Assembly (NCBI GenBank): GCA_034432375.1
Contig: DAOUCA010000173.1
Coordinates: 1 to 64,000 of the forward strand
DNA: 64,000 nt
Origin: JAHBVH01 sp034432375
GTDB lineage: Bacteria > Chloroflexota > Anaerolineae > Caldilineales > Caldilineaceae
Direction of reading: 5' to 3'
Below the pieces are notes generated by a model that did not search any database, was not told the DNA's origin, and was given only the letters and a program-made list of their open reading frames with translations. Positions 37,516-46,444 of this stretch are shown piece by piece (within the stretch, counting starts at the first letter, position 1; each line of letters opens with the position of its first letter). The position numbers and the translations under genes are program-made.

Positions 37516-38973
37516 CTAGTCATCCCAATTCACGGCATTCCAATTCACCGCATTCCAGTTCACGGCGTTCCAATTGACTGCGTTCCAGTTTACCGCATTC
37601 CAATTCACGCCATTCCAATTGACGCTCTGCCACTGCACCGGCTCAAAACCGCTCCAGAGTAGTTGGCTGGCCGGGATCTCCATATTTGCCGATCCTGTCG
37701 TCTTCTGCGTGATCATAGCGTAAACATCCAGATATTTGCCTTTGCCTACTTTACCGGCACTTTGCAATAGACGATACTTCACCTGATCCGGGGTCAACTT
37801 TGGTTCGGCCTGTAGCAGCAGGGCCACGGCACCGGTGACCATTGGCGTTGCCATCGACGCGCCACTAAGTCGGAAATATTGACCATCCGCAGTTACACGG
37901 TCCGCATGTTGGGTACGCCAAAGCGAATTGATGGAGAGAACACTGACAATGTCCACGCCAGGGGCCATCAGATCAGGTTTAAGATAGCCATCTGCGCTTT
38001 CATCATAAGCCGTGAACGAGGCAATACTATCATTCTTGCGACTGCTGTCCCCCTTCTCGTTGCTCGCGCCAACGGTAATCACAAAGGGATCGTTAGCCGG
38101 CGCGGCTAAGATGGGGTTAAAGCCATTGGAGCTATCCTTGTTCCCAGTCGCGGTCACGACGATAATACCGTTGAACCAGAGAATCTCGGCGGCGGCGTCC
38201 AGGGGGCTGAGATGATAGGATTGTTGAACCGTCGAATTGACCGATAAATTCACCACGCGAATATTATACTTCGTCTTGTTTTCCAACACCCACTGCATGG
38301 CAGCCACAATATCAGATTCGTTTGCCAATCCCTGATCATCACCGATTTTGAGGTTAATCAAGTCGACCCCCGGTGCAACGCCACTATACACGCCGCCCGA
38401 ATCGTTGCCGTTACCGGCGAGAATCCCGGCAACATGGGTGCCGTGACCAAACATATCGTTCGTCGTGGTAGCACCAGCGTTAAATTTTGCAGCCACTTTG
38501 AGCGAAGCAAAATCATTGTCCGGCGAAATTCCACTGTCAATGACAGCAACCCCAATGCCTTGACCACGAAGCCCCATGGCCCAAACCGGGCGAACATTGA
38601 GTGTATCTAAATATGTATTCGCCGATGGGATGCTCCCTGCACCCCCTTTTTTATCACCCTTTCCCATCAAGACCCCGGCGCTTTGCACTGGCCTATCGAT
38701 GGAGAGGAGACGGACCAACGGGCTAGCTGTTAGCTGAGCCAAGGCAGATGCCGGTACTTGTGCACTAATCGCATTAATGATCGACAATTCTTTTGTTACA
38801 CTGCCACCCAATCTTTGAATCAATCTCTTAACATCTTTACCCTGCTCACTCTTCTGTAAGATAACATTAATCAACTGTTCTTCTAACGGTTCATGGATTT
38901 GGGACCCAGGTATAAATTCCAACAGAATGGCGATCACAAAAATGATCGAAATCCATCGACGATTCGCTTTCAT
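37516..38973 (-). CDS. Secreted subtilisin-like serine protease (S8) with Asn-Trp repeat tail
   Basis: An N-terminal signal (MKANRRWISIIFVIAILLEF) is followed by an inhibitor-like propeptide (about residues 30-100, containing VILQKSEQGKDVKRLIQRLG) and the S8 catalytic domain. The triad is intact: Asp146 in VIDSGIS, His177 in GHGTHVAG and Ser373 in GASMATPM; the oxyanion Asn is in TATGNKDS. The last 40 residues are five-residue repeats of the form VNWNA. Such W/N repeats at the C termini of subtilases from filamentous bacteria may serve attachment or secretion; this is not established. CTGACAG boxes lie upstream (39062-39173). It is divergent from the LLM oxidoreductase. Confidence 0.92.
   Translation of the reverse strand: MKANRRWISIIFVIAILLEFIPGSQIHEPLEEQLINVILQKSEQGKDVKRLIQRLGGSVTKELSIINAISAQVPASALAQLTASPLVRLLSIDRPVQSAGVLMGKGDKKGGAGSIPSANTYLDTLNVRPVWAMGLRGQGIGVAVIDSGISPDNDFASLKVAAKFNAGATTTNDMFGHGTHVAGILAGNGNDSGGVYSGVAPGVDLINLKIGDDQGLANESDIVAAMQWVLENKTKYNIRVVNLSVNSTVQQSYHLSPLDAAAEILWFNGIIVVTATGNKDSSNGFNPILAAPANDPFVITVGASNEKGDSSRKNDSIASFTAYDESADGYLKPDLMAPGVDIVSVLSINSLWRTQHADRVTADGQYFRLSGASMATPMVTGAVALLLQAEPKLTPDQVKYRLLQSAGKVGKGKYLDVYAMITQKTTGSANMEIPASQLLWSGFEPVQWQSVNWNGVNWNAVNWNAVNWNAVNWNAVNWNAVNWDD
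37524..37630 (-). repeat. 15-bp tandem repeats coding the subtilase tail
   Basis: About seven units of a 15-bp repeat (plus-strand form ATTCCAATTCACCGC with variants) code for VNWNA. Third-position differences show that it is old enough to have drifted. The number of units could vary between strains. Confidence 0.8.
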
Positions 38974-39061
38974 CTACAATTCCCCCTACGGCACTTTACT
39001 TTTATACTATATAATTACTCTCTCTGCATTACGACTATAGCATTTTGGTTACTCAACTTTT

Positions 39062-39173
39062 CTGACAGAAAGCTGTCAGCATAATCAAAATGGTCATTTT
39101 TGTAAGTAAAACCAAATAAATCGCGTTAGTCTGTTTACAGCACTCATAGAAACCCTCGACAAATGACTGACAG
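39062..39173. promoter_or_regulatory. CTGACAG / CTGTCAG boxes upstream of the subtilase gene
   Basis: CTGACAG (39062-39068) and CTGTCAG (39073-39079) form a 7-4-7 palindrome; a third box CTGACAG lies at 39167-39173. The neighbouring context, CGACAAATGACTGACAG, matches the trypsin upstream region at 15 of 17 positions, and both promoters have AACCAAAATG-like sequence and a TATAGT/GATAAT hexamer further in. The divergent LLM gene could share the outer box. Confidence 0.6.
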
Positions 39174-39223
39174 TTATTGCAATTTCCAACAAGAGAACTT
39201 TTAGCGCTAGAAGAGAACAAGCT

Positions 39224-40369
39224 ATGAACAATCCACCTATCAACAATCCACCTATCAACCATCCCCGTGTATCCATTGCACTTCAAACCGACAAACCCCT
39301 TGCCGTCTATGGGCCATTGGCGGCTGCTGTCGAGCAGTACGGCTTTGACGGCATCACTGTTTATAATGATATGCTCTATCAACCGGCCTGGCTCCCCTTG
39401 CTAGAGATTGCTCGCGCAACCAACAGCGTCACCATTGGTGTGGCCGCAGTTAACCCCTTCACCTGCCACCCGATCAACATTGCCGGCAACATCGCTCTGA
39501 TCGACGAAGTATCCTGTGGACGCGCCTATCTTGGCTTGGCACGCGGTGGCTGGCTTGACTTTATCGGCGTCGAGCCCAAACGCGTCGTGACTGGTTTACG
39601 CGAAGCATTGCGTTGTGTGCGCCATCTTTTGCGTCAATCGAAGGAGCCCCTTGCTGGGGAATTTTATCCATTGGCCGGCGGCGACACGTTACGCTGGTCG
39701 ATATTACGCGCAGAGATCCCTTTTCTACTTGGCACCTGGGGCGCATCCACCATCCGTGCCTGCATCAATGAAATCAGCGAGATCAAAATCGGCGGCAGCG
39801 CCAACCCGGCAGTCATTCCCCATTTCCAAGGGATCATTGATGAATCTATCAATAGAGCAGGAAATTCTCCTGCTCAAATCCCACCCCCAACTCCCCCCGA
39901 CCACAACGAGGGGGACGCCTACTCCTCCCCTGCGCGCGAGGGAGGTCGGGAGGGGGTGACCGCCACCAACGCCGCCGGTACGCCACGCGACGTTGGCATT
40001 TGCATAGGTGCCGTTTGCGTGGTCGACGAGGATGGCGACGCCGCCCGTGCCCATGTCAAACGCGAAGTTGCACTCTACCTGCCAGTCGTTGCCAAACTCG
40101 ATCCCACCGTCGATCTCGATCCTGAGTTACTGAAGCGCCTGCAACAGGCGGCGGATCACTATGACTTTGCCGGTGCCGCCCGCCTCATCTCCGATGATCT
40201 CCTCCAACGCTTTGCCTTTGCCGGCACACCGGACGAAGTCGCAGCCCACGCTGCATCGCTCTTTGATGCTGGTGCCACGCGCGTAGAATTTGGCACCCCC
40301 CACGGCCTCACCGCCGAGAGTGGCCTTCATTTACTGGGCACCCGTGTGCTCCCGGCGTTAAAGAAGTAA
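39224..40369 (+). CDS. LLM-class flavin-dependent oxidoreductase with in-frame GC-rich insertion
   Basis: A luciferase-like (beta/alpha)8 protein: after the start region come RVSIALQTD, AAAVEQYGFDGITVYNDM, the segment ATNSVTIGVAAVNPFTCHP, LIDEVSCGRAYLGLARGGW and, near the end, FAFAGTPDEVAAHAASLFDAGATRVEFG. These are the typical strand-helix blocks of F420- or FMN-dependent LLM enzymes. Substrate cannot be told. Residues about 217-248 (APAQIPPPTPP-like to EGGREGV) do not look like the family and are coded by a G/C-rich inverted repeat (39880-39959), most likely an inserted element that kept the frame. The N terminus repeats NNPPI twice. The gene is divergent from the subtilase. Confidence 0.85.
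   Translation: MNNPPINNPPINHPRVSIALQTDKPLAVYGPLAAAVEQYGFDGITVYNDMLYQPAWLPLLEIARATNSVTIGVAAVNPFTCHPINIAGNIALIDEVSCGRAYLGLARGGWLDFIGVEPKRVVTGLREALRCVRHLLRQSKEPLAGEFYPLAGGDTLRWSILRAEIPFLLGTWGASTIRACINEISEIKIGGSANPAVIPHFQGIIDESINRAGNSPAQIPPPTPPDHNEGDAYSSPAREGGREGVTATNAAGTPRDVGICIGAVCVVDEDGDAARAHVKREVALYLPVVAKLDPTVDLDPELLKRLQQAADHYDFAGAARLISDDLLQRFAFAGTPDEVAAHAASLFDAGATRVEFGTPHGLTAESGLHLLGTRVLPALKK
39880..39959. mobile_element. Small palindromic GC-rich insertion inside the LLM gene
   Basis: CACCCCCAACTCCCCCCGACC (39882-39902) faces GGTCGGGAGGGGGTG (39944-39958), with further purine/pyrimidine pairing inside (CTCCTCCCC, GAGGGAGG). The translation is Pro/Gly/Arg-rich and interrupts an otherwise normal flavoenzyme. 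The structure resembles a REP- or MITE-type element; the insert length keeps the reading frame. Confidence 0.55.
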
Positions 40370-40561
40370 GCCGGAACATTTTTTACAGAAGCCACGTTTA
40401 ATGGTATTGTTCTATAGTTCAGCAATTATTGTATATGTGCCTTTTTCTATTCAATGAGATGTCGATTTTTACCCGGTTGTTCCTTTGAAAAGACGAAGCA
40501 TTATCTGTTAGTAGCGAGAAGACCTTTGCGTTTTCAAACCGAACAAAGTAGCCGATTGACG

Positions 40562-43500
40562 ATGCTTAGGCCAAGCCTTTTGCTCCTGGTATGGGTATTC
40601 TTGGGCTGGTCAATATTGAGTTTTTTGCAGGCAACGCCTCTTTATGCCGAACCCGCAGTTATAACGCTCGGTAGCCCCCAAGGCCAAAGCGACGAGATTG
40701 GCGATGTCACACAGCCAATCGATGTCATTGTGCTGCTTGATGACTCAGGCAGCATGGCCACCTGTTGGCCCTGGCAGCCCGATCGGCCGCCCATTACGCC
40801 CCCTTGTGGTTGGGGCAGCGACAACCCGCCAAGCGATCCCGATGCGTTGCGTTATAGCGCAGCGCGCCTATTGATGCAATTGGCTGACGAAGCCGATCGT
40901 ATCGCCGTCCTGCGTTTTGACAATCAGGCGGAAGGGGTGGGTGCCGCGGGCACCCTCCAACCTGTCGGTGCCGGTGAAAATCGCCGCCGCCTCACCGAAG
41001 CGCTCCAACCGCCCGATGATTACTTCCGCCGCGGCTATACGCGTATTGACTTGGGGCTGCAAAGCGCCATCGACCTGCTACAAAATGCGCGCCAACCCGG
41101 TCGCAGCCAATATGTGCTGCTCCTAACTGATGGCGAGCCAAGTCAGCAATTGGGGGCCGGTGACCAACGCGAGCGCATCAATGGGGAAATCGAAACGTTG
41201 CGCAACGCCGGGGTCTTCGTCTTTCCCGTTGTCCTTTGCAACCCAACCGCCGGCTGTGCCGGTGAATTTCTACGCGATCGCTTTGCCGAAAGCGGCGTAC
41301 GCGAGGCCAAAAATGCACAGGACCTCGTGCGTATCTTCAGCGAAATCTTCGCTTCAATGAAATCCGACCGCTCAATCCTGACCGGGCGCAGCGCCGATGG
41401 TGCGCTAGAATTCACGACACGCGCCCAACATGGCGTGCGCCGAATTACGATTGTTACCCCCAGTGGGGGTCTGCACAGCGTACAAAAAAGTGATAATGTC
41501 GTTACCGTCCAGCCCAGTCTGAACGAATCACACATTGATGTCAATATGATTGAAGGCGAAGCATTGGCCGAAGGGGGCGATTGGCGCATTGAGACAAGCG
41601 ATTTCAGCGGCTTTGCGGTGATCCAGACCGATAGCTACCCTCAACTGATCAATCCGCCACCTAGTGTTGCCAGCAGCCCGGCCTCGGTCCGCTACTATCC
41701 CGCGGGCAAACCATTGCTCCTACTAGCCCGCAGCAGCGGTCCTGGTGCCGGCGAACCCCTACTCTACAATGGCAAAACACCGCTGCCCGCCTTTGGGGGC
41801 AGTGACCTCAAGATATTACTGCTCACCGACACCCCCGAGAGCATTCGCTTGCAAGTGGGCAATGACGAGACGCCGTTACAACTAATTCGTACCTTTGATC
41901 TGGAAGCCCGCAGCGATCTGCCGCAACTCCAAGTGCTATCCCCCAGCGAAAAAAGTAGCGGCCTGTTGGAGGATGGCCATGCGCGCTTACAAGTCACCTT
42001 TGGTGGCAATACGCCACTGCAAAATGTCACCGGCAACGTACTCATCACCGATGAATCGAAAGACGCGCAAGGTGGCGGCAAATTGGTCTACCAAGCGGCC
42101 ATGAATTGCCTGGAGCGCATCTGTATCGATGAGGGCTTTACACCGGGTGATGGCCGATCCTACAAGGTTACCTATCTTCTGCAGGCACAGCAAGAGGGGT
42201 TGCGCTTCTCGGATTGGGCGCAGGTCAATTTGGGGCTGAAACCTGCGGTCTATGTGCGCGGGCTCGAACCAGCCTTTGACCTGGCGCAGATGCCGGCAGC
42301 CGGCTGGCCGCTGGAGTTGAGCGCCGGCACCACGGAAGCGATTGGCAACCTTGTCGCCACGTTGACCCTGCGACGGCTGGAGAGCGATGAGGAAGCAGTC
42401 GGCGCTAAGCTCACGTTTACAGCCGATGTTCCCGAAGAAGGCGCGCTGAATACTGCCATGTTGGTCGAAGGTCTGGATACCTTACGCCCCGGCACCTATG
42501 AAGGGGAAATCAGCTTGGCGGTCAATAGCCCGAATGGTCGCCCGATGGATGTCGATATTCGGCCATTTTCAACGCTGGCGGTCTCCTATTTTGTGCCGCG
42601 GCCGGCAGCGCGGCTTGATACGGATCAGCTCAACTTTGGCGAAGTGCTCTTTGACACCTCGCCTAATTTTCGTTTGGGCGAAGAGCAAATGTTGCCCCTG
42701 CTCTTTGAAGGGCGTCCTTTTGATTTTCAGATCACGCTGGCTGAAAGCAGTTGCCCCAATCTCAACATCGTGGCCGGCACATTGCAGTTGCAGGAGAATG
42801 CGCGTGCGCTATTGCCCCTCCAACTGGCAAGCCGTGACCCGGTGCAGCCGGGCCTCTGCTCCGGCACATTGCTTTTGCATGGGCCAACCGATGACTACGA
42901 CATTTACCCCAGCCAAGTCGCCTGGCAAATGCGCGTCAACAATGTCGAATGGTCGGTCATCAGCACGGCGCTCAACTTGGGCACCTTCCAGGACGCCGGC
43001 ACCCAGATCCAGGCTACGCTTCTCGTACGCTATGATGGCAAGACACCCTTCGTTTTGCAGATGGAAGATGTACACGCCGAGGGCAAAAACCAAGAGGAAG
43101 AGGTGCAGCTGAGCAAGACGCAGTTCGAGATGCCACCGGTAGAGGTGGTTGGACCAACCACCGACGCTGGCATCTTTGAAGTACCCGTTACCTTTATTGC
43201 CCGTCAACCCATCGTCTTTGACCCATTGCGCGGAACGTTTTACAATGGCGAGATACAAATTGGTGTCGTTGGGCTACAAGACGAGCCGCAAACGATCGGT
43301 CTCTCTTTTGTGAGCCCAGGGTTGGCGCAGCGCTATCTACTGCCCTATCTGATGCCGGTCTACAGCATGCCCTTGTTGATTTGTACCGGCCCACTCACCT
43401 TTTTCTTGCTCTTGATTGGGCTGGCGCGTTTCCGTGGGCGCGATATCGATGAAGATGATCTCGAAGATGCGGCCGTGGCCAGCACCTTCTCCTCGAACGC

Positions 43501-43738
43501 CGGTACGCTCACCGAAGCACCAGAGACGAGCGGTGGGTTGTCAAACGATTTTGGCGACCCAGCCACCGCCACCGGAAATTGGCGTGGTGGGGATTGGTCC
43601 AACAATGGCAGTGGCGCTTGGGGCGCCGGCGACAGCAGCGACCCCGCCTCCTATTCAGGCGGCTATGGCGACACAGCCTCGGCCTCATCTGGCTCACCCG
43701 CAGCCGGCGACGAAGACCCTTGGAAATCGAGTTGGTAA
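40562..43738 (+). CDS. Membrane-anchored von Willebrand factor A protein of the tubulin-like locus
   Basis: With ATG 40562 the protein starts with a signal peptide (MLRPSLLLLVWVFLGWSI, ending near LYAEP). A vWA domain follows at about residues 50-270 with an intact MIDAS: Asp60-x-Ser62-x-Ser64 in LLDDSGSM and LLLTDGEPS. Residues about 290-920 are beta-sandwich-like extracytoplasmic domains. One membrane helix near residues 934-954 (LLICTGPLTFFLLLIGLA) leads to a cytoplasmic tail of about 100 residues: acidic first, then Gly/Ser/Asn/Trp-rich, ending DEDPWKSSW. A longer frame starts at 40454 but has no ribosome site and delays the signal peptide. The tubulin-like gene begins 81 bp downstream. 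The tail is well placed to contact a cytoplasmic partner (inference). Confidence 0.85.
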   Translation: MLRPSLLLLVWVFLGWSILSFLQATPLYAEPAVITLGSPQGQSDEIGDVTQPIDVIVLLDDSGSMATCWPWQPDRPPITPPCGWGSDNPPSDPDALRYSAARLLMQLADEADRIAVLRFDNQAEGVGAAGTLQPVGAGENRRRLTEALQPPDDYFRRGYTRIDLGLQSAIDLLQNARQPGRSQYVLLLTDGEPSQQLGAGDQRERINGEIETLRNAGVFVFPVVLCNPTAGCAGEFLRDRFAESGVREAKNAQDLVRIFSEIFASMKSDRSILTGRSADGALEFTTRAQHGVRRITIVTPSGGLHSVQKSDNVVTVQPSLNESHIDVNMIEGEALAEGGDWRIETSDFSGFAVIQTDSYPQLINPPPSVASSPASVRYYPAGKPLLLLARSSGPGAGEPLLYNGKTPLPAFGGSDLKILLLTDTPESIRLQVGNDETPLQLIRTFDLEARSDLPQLQVLSPSEKSSGLLEDGHARLQVTFGGNTPLQNVTGNVLITDESKDAQGGGKLVYQAAMNCLERICIDEGFTPGDGRSYKVTYLLQAQQEGLRFSDWAQVNLGLKPAVYVRGLEPAFDLAQMPAAGWPLELSAGTTEAIGNLVATLTLRRLESDEEAVGAKLTFTADVPEEGALNTAMLVEGLDTLRPGTYEGEISLAVNSPNGRPMDVDIRPFSTLAVSYFVPRPAARLDTDQLNFGEVLFDTSPNFRLGEEQMLPLLFEGRPFDFQITLAESSCPNLNIVAGTLQLQENARALLPLQLASRDPVQPGLCSGTLLLHGPTDDYDIYPSQVAWQMRVNNVEWSVISTALNLGTFQDAGTQIQATLLVRYDGKTPFVLQMEDVHAEGKNQEEEVQLSKTQFEMPPVEVVGPTTDAGIFEVPVTFIARQPIVFDPLRGTFYNGEIQIGVVGLQDEPQTIGLSFVSPGLAQRYLLPYLMPVYSMPLLICTGPLTFFLLLIGLARFRGRDIDEDDLEDAAVASTFSSNAGTLTEAPETSGGLSNDFGDPATATGNWRGGDWSNNGSGAWGAGDSSDPASYSGGYGDTASASSGSPAAGDEDPWKSSW

Positions 43739-43819
43739 GCAAGAGCAGCAAACTGAGACTATATCGCAGTAAAACATTATTCGTTTTACTCGCTTGCGTA
43801 TAAAGGCACCTAACCATTC

Positions 43820-46429
43820 ATGGATCGACATAATGCACTAAATTTTGAAAAACCAACCATCTATCCCACCATGGTCGTGGGGGTTGGTGGCATGGGGACG
43901 AATACCGTCCGTGCGGTCAAACGGCGCTTTCGCCATGTCTGGAATGGCAACCAGCCCCCCGGCAGTGCGCGTGCGCAAGAAAATCTACCGGGCATGATCC
44001 AACTGCTGGCGCTCGATACTGAGCCGCTAGTCAACCGCCTGGATCAGGAGCCGCTCTTTGCCGACGAGTTTGCCTACATGGGTAAATTTGACGCCACGCG
44101 CTTAATCGCCAACCTCGATCAACATCCAGAGATCGCCCGCTGGTGGGATTACCCGACGATCCCGCTCGGCTATATTCACAATGGTGCGAAGCAGTTGCGT
44201 CCGATTGGGCGGCTCTGCTTCTTTCGTAATTATGTCACCTTTAAACAGTTACTGGAAACAAAGCTGGCCAATCTCGACAAGATCCGCGACATGGAAGTGG
44301 CCCAGAACCGCGGCTTCCCCGTCATCGGGAATTTACAGTTGATCTACGTCGTCAGCAGCCTCTGCGGTGGCACCGGCTCTGGTATGTTTATGGATGTGGC
44401 CCACCGCATCCGTGCCCAGGTTCGCAACAATGCGCGCGTCGTCGGCATCTTCTTCTTGCCCGATGTGCTCGAAGGCGAGTTAACGAGCGATCTACAACGC
44501 CGCCGCATTCGTGCTAATGCCTATGCCGCGCTCAAAGAGTTAAACTACTTCCAAGAGACGCAGAAATTCAGCGTGCTCTACCCCAGCGAACAGCGCGAAT
44601 TGCCCGACACCCCCTATGCGCCCTTTGATTTTATCTTTCTGGTCGGGCGTACCAATCGCAATGGTCACAGCCTGGCGCGCAAGTCAGACGCCGAACAGAT
44701 GGCTGCGCATCTGATCCAGACGACGGCGATCAGCCACCTCAGCAGCGAAATTTTGGGCTTGGAAGTGAACGTGGTGCGCGAACGCATGTTTGACATGGAA
44801 GCCGCCGCTGGCGAAGCCGTGGAAAAGCATCACCCACACAACGGTAACGGTGCCACCAATAGCGTGAATGGTCACAGCAGCAAGCCAGCCAAGCGGCGTA
44901 ATTTTCTGGTCTATAGCAGCTTTGCCACCTCCGCCTTGGTGGCACCCCACGAATCTCTCGTCGATTTTTGGCAACGCGCCTTTGTCAGCGATCTGATCCG
45001 CCGCTTTGCCGCCGGCCCAACCCTGGCCGACCCGCGCTCTCCCTTACCCGAAGGCGATCAGCAGCGTATTATGAACCTCTGGCAAGGCTTGCAGCAACAG
45101 CTCATGCAGCGCTATGCCGCGCTTGAAAATGACAAGCTCGACAAACATCGCGATGAGATGGAAGAGCTACGTGGGATCTGGCCAGCTTTTTGGGAGCCGG
45201 TAATCCAGACCACACGCCAAGCGCTGCTCGACACGGGGATTCGAGGCGCACTGGCACTTTGCGATCTCATCGGCCCGCCCGGTGGCGGTATGGGTATGCC
45301 TGATTCGCTGCCCCGCCAGCGGCTCTTCCTGGTCGATGGCCACCCAGTTACCGAAGAGATGCGCCACCAGTGGCGACGCATCCTGGCGCAACAGGGTGAT
45401 TTTGGTGAGCAGGCCCAGCAAGTGGCCAGCAGCGTCGGTGAACTGTTTCTACTGGCGCTCAACCCACGTCGCGCGCGTGAACGGGCTCGCGACATGGCCA
45501 CGCGCAAAGCGCGCTCGCGCCTCAATCAAAAGCGCGATGCGGTGGAGCAAGCGCTGATCAACCAATTGGGTAAACAGGCTGGCCGTCTGCGCGAGGCGTT
45601 GCGCAGCCAACTCAACGCCTGTACGATTGCGCTCGCCAAGGCGAACCAGGAAGCGGGGCGGATGGCCGACCGCATCGACCCGCGCCTGCCCGATGGTTAT
45701 CCGAGCACTAGCACCTATTACGAGTTGGAGACTGGCGCGGTTGGGCGCGATTATTTGCCCCATTTTGTGCGCAGCGCCGCCGGCTGCGTCACCGCCGCCG
45801 ATTGGCGCAATAGCGTCGGCCCGCTCTGCAATCAACTCTTGCAGGGGCTCAATGCCATTTCGCCCGACCAGATCTATGGTCAACTCTACGCTGGCGTTGT
45901 CGATAACGCAGCGCTGATCAAACGGGTCCATGAGACGGTCGATATCAACCACATTATCACGGTGCAGCATACCGAAGAGAAGGCGCGCATTCGCCAGCGC
46001 CCCGACAACCGCATTCATCAGTGGCTGGAGCGGCTCAACCCCTATATTCGCTGGGACGCCGACCGCTACAGCTTTCACGAATCCAACCTGGAACACATCC
46101 GCCTGGCCGCAGTGCCCATTAGCCGGCAAGAAGATGCCAACCTACGCGCTGCTACCGTTGGGCAAGAGGATATCAAATGGGTGCCCACCGGTGACAGCAC
46201 CCGCATGGACGCAGTTTGGATCGTGCATGGGCTGCCAGTCACCTTGTTAGAGCGCATTGAAGAGTATCGCGCCCAGTATGAAAATCGCTTTGATTTCAAT
46301 GTGCGCGAGGAATTTCACCTCAACCCCGATTGGGTCAACTTACCGGAGATTACCCCAGAGGACGAACCGCCGGTGCGCCATCCGGTGACGATTCCACGAG
46401 TTGATCCGACGGAGCGGCGCGTTGTGTAA
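43820..46429 (+). CDS. Tubulin-like GTPase (Tubulin_2-type, 869 aa)
   Basis: The N terminus has a nucleotide-binding strand-loop-helix, TMVVGVGGMGTNTVRAVKR. The tubulin/FtsZ signature is intact as CGGTGSGM at residues 182-189 in SSLCGGTGSGMFMD, followed by a helix and the strand VVGIFFLPDVLEG. FDFIFLVGRTN (about residue 272) and AEQMAAHLIQTTAI match later elements of the fold. A low-complexity segment (HHPHNGNGATNS) lies near residue 338. The C-terminal 450 residues are helical and specific to this family. It has no membrane segment. Tubulin superfamily members bind GTP and often polymerise; for this branch (Pfam 'Tubulin like') function is not established to my knowledge. It lies between a vWA membrane protein and a related protein without the GTP signature. 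Confidence 0.85.
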   Translation: MDRHNALNFEKPTIYPTMVVGVGGMGTNTVRAVKRRFRHVWNGNQPPGSARAQENLPGMIQLLALDTEPLVNRLDQEPLFADEFAYMGKFDATRLIANLDQHPEIARWWDYPTIPLGYIHNGAKQLRPIGRLCFFRNYVTFKQLLETKLANLDKIRDMEVAQNRGFPVIGNLQLIYVVSSLCGGTGSGMFMDVAHRIRAQVRNNARVVGIFFLPDVLEGELTSDLQRRRIRANAYAALKELNYFQETQKFSVLYPSEQRELPDTPYAPFDFIFLVGRTNRNGHSLARKSDAEQMAAHLIQTTAISHLSSEILGLEVNVVRERMFDMEAAAGEAVEKHHPHNGNGATNSVNGHSSKPAKRRNFLVYSSFATSALVAPHESLVDFWQRAFVSDLIRRFAAGPTLADPRSPLPEGDQQRIMNLWQGLQQQLMQRYAALENDKLDKHRDEMEELRGIWPAFWEPVIQTTRQALLDTGIRGALALCDLIGPPGGGMGMPDSLPRQRLFLVDGHPVTEEMRHQWRRILAQQGDFGEQAQQVASSVGELFLLALNPRRARERARDMATRKARSRLNQKRDAVEQALINQLGKQAGRLREALRSQLNACTIALAKANQEAGRMADRIDPRLPDGYPSTSTYYELETGAVGRDYLPHFVRSAAGCVTAADWRNSVGPLCNQLLQGLNAISPDQIYGQLYAGVVDNAALIKRVHETVDINHIITVQHTEEKARIRQRPDNRIHQWLERLNPYIRWDADRYSFHESNLEHIRLAAVPISRQEDANLRAATVGQEDIKWVPTGDSTRMDAVWIVHGLPVTLLERIEEYRAQYENRFDFNVREEFHLNPDWVNLPEITPEDEPPVRHPVTIPRVDPTERRVV

Positions 46430-46444
46430 GAAGAGTAAGTGGCT

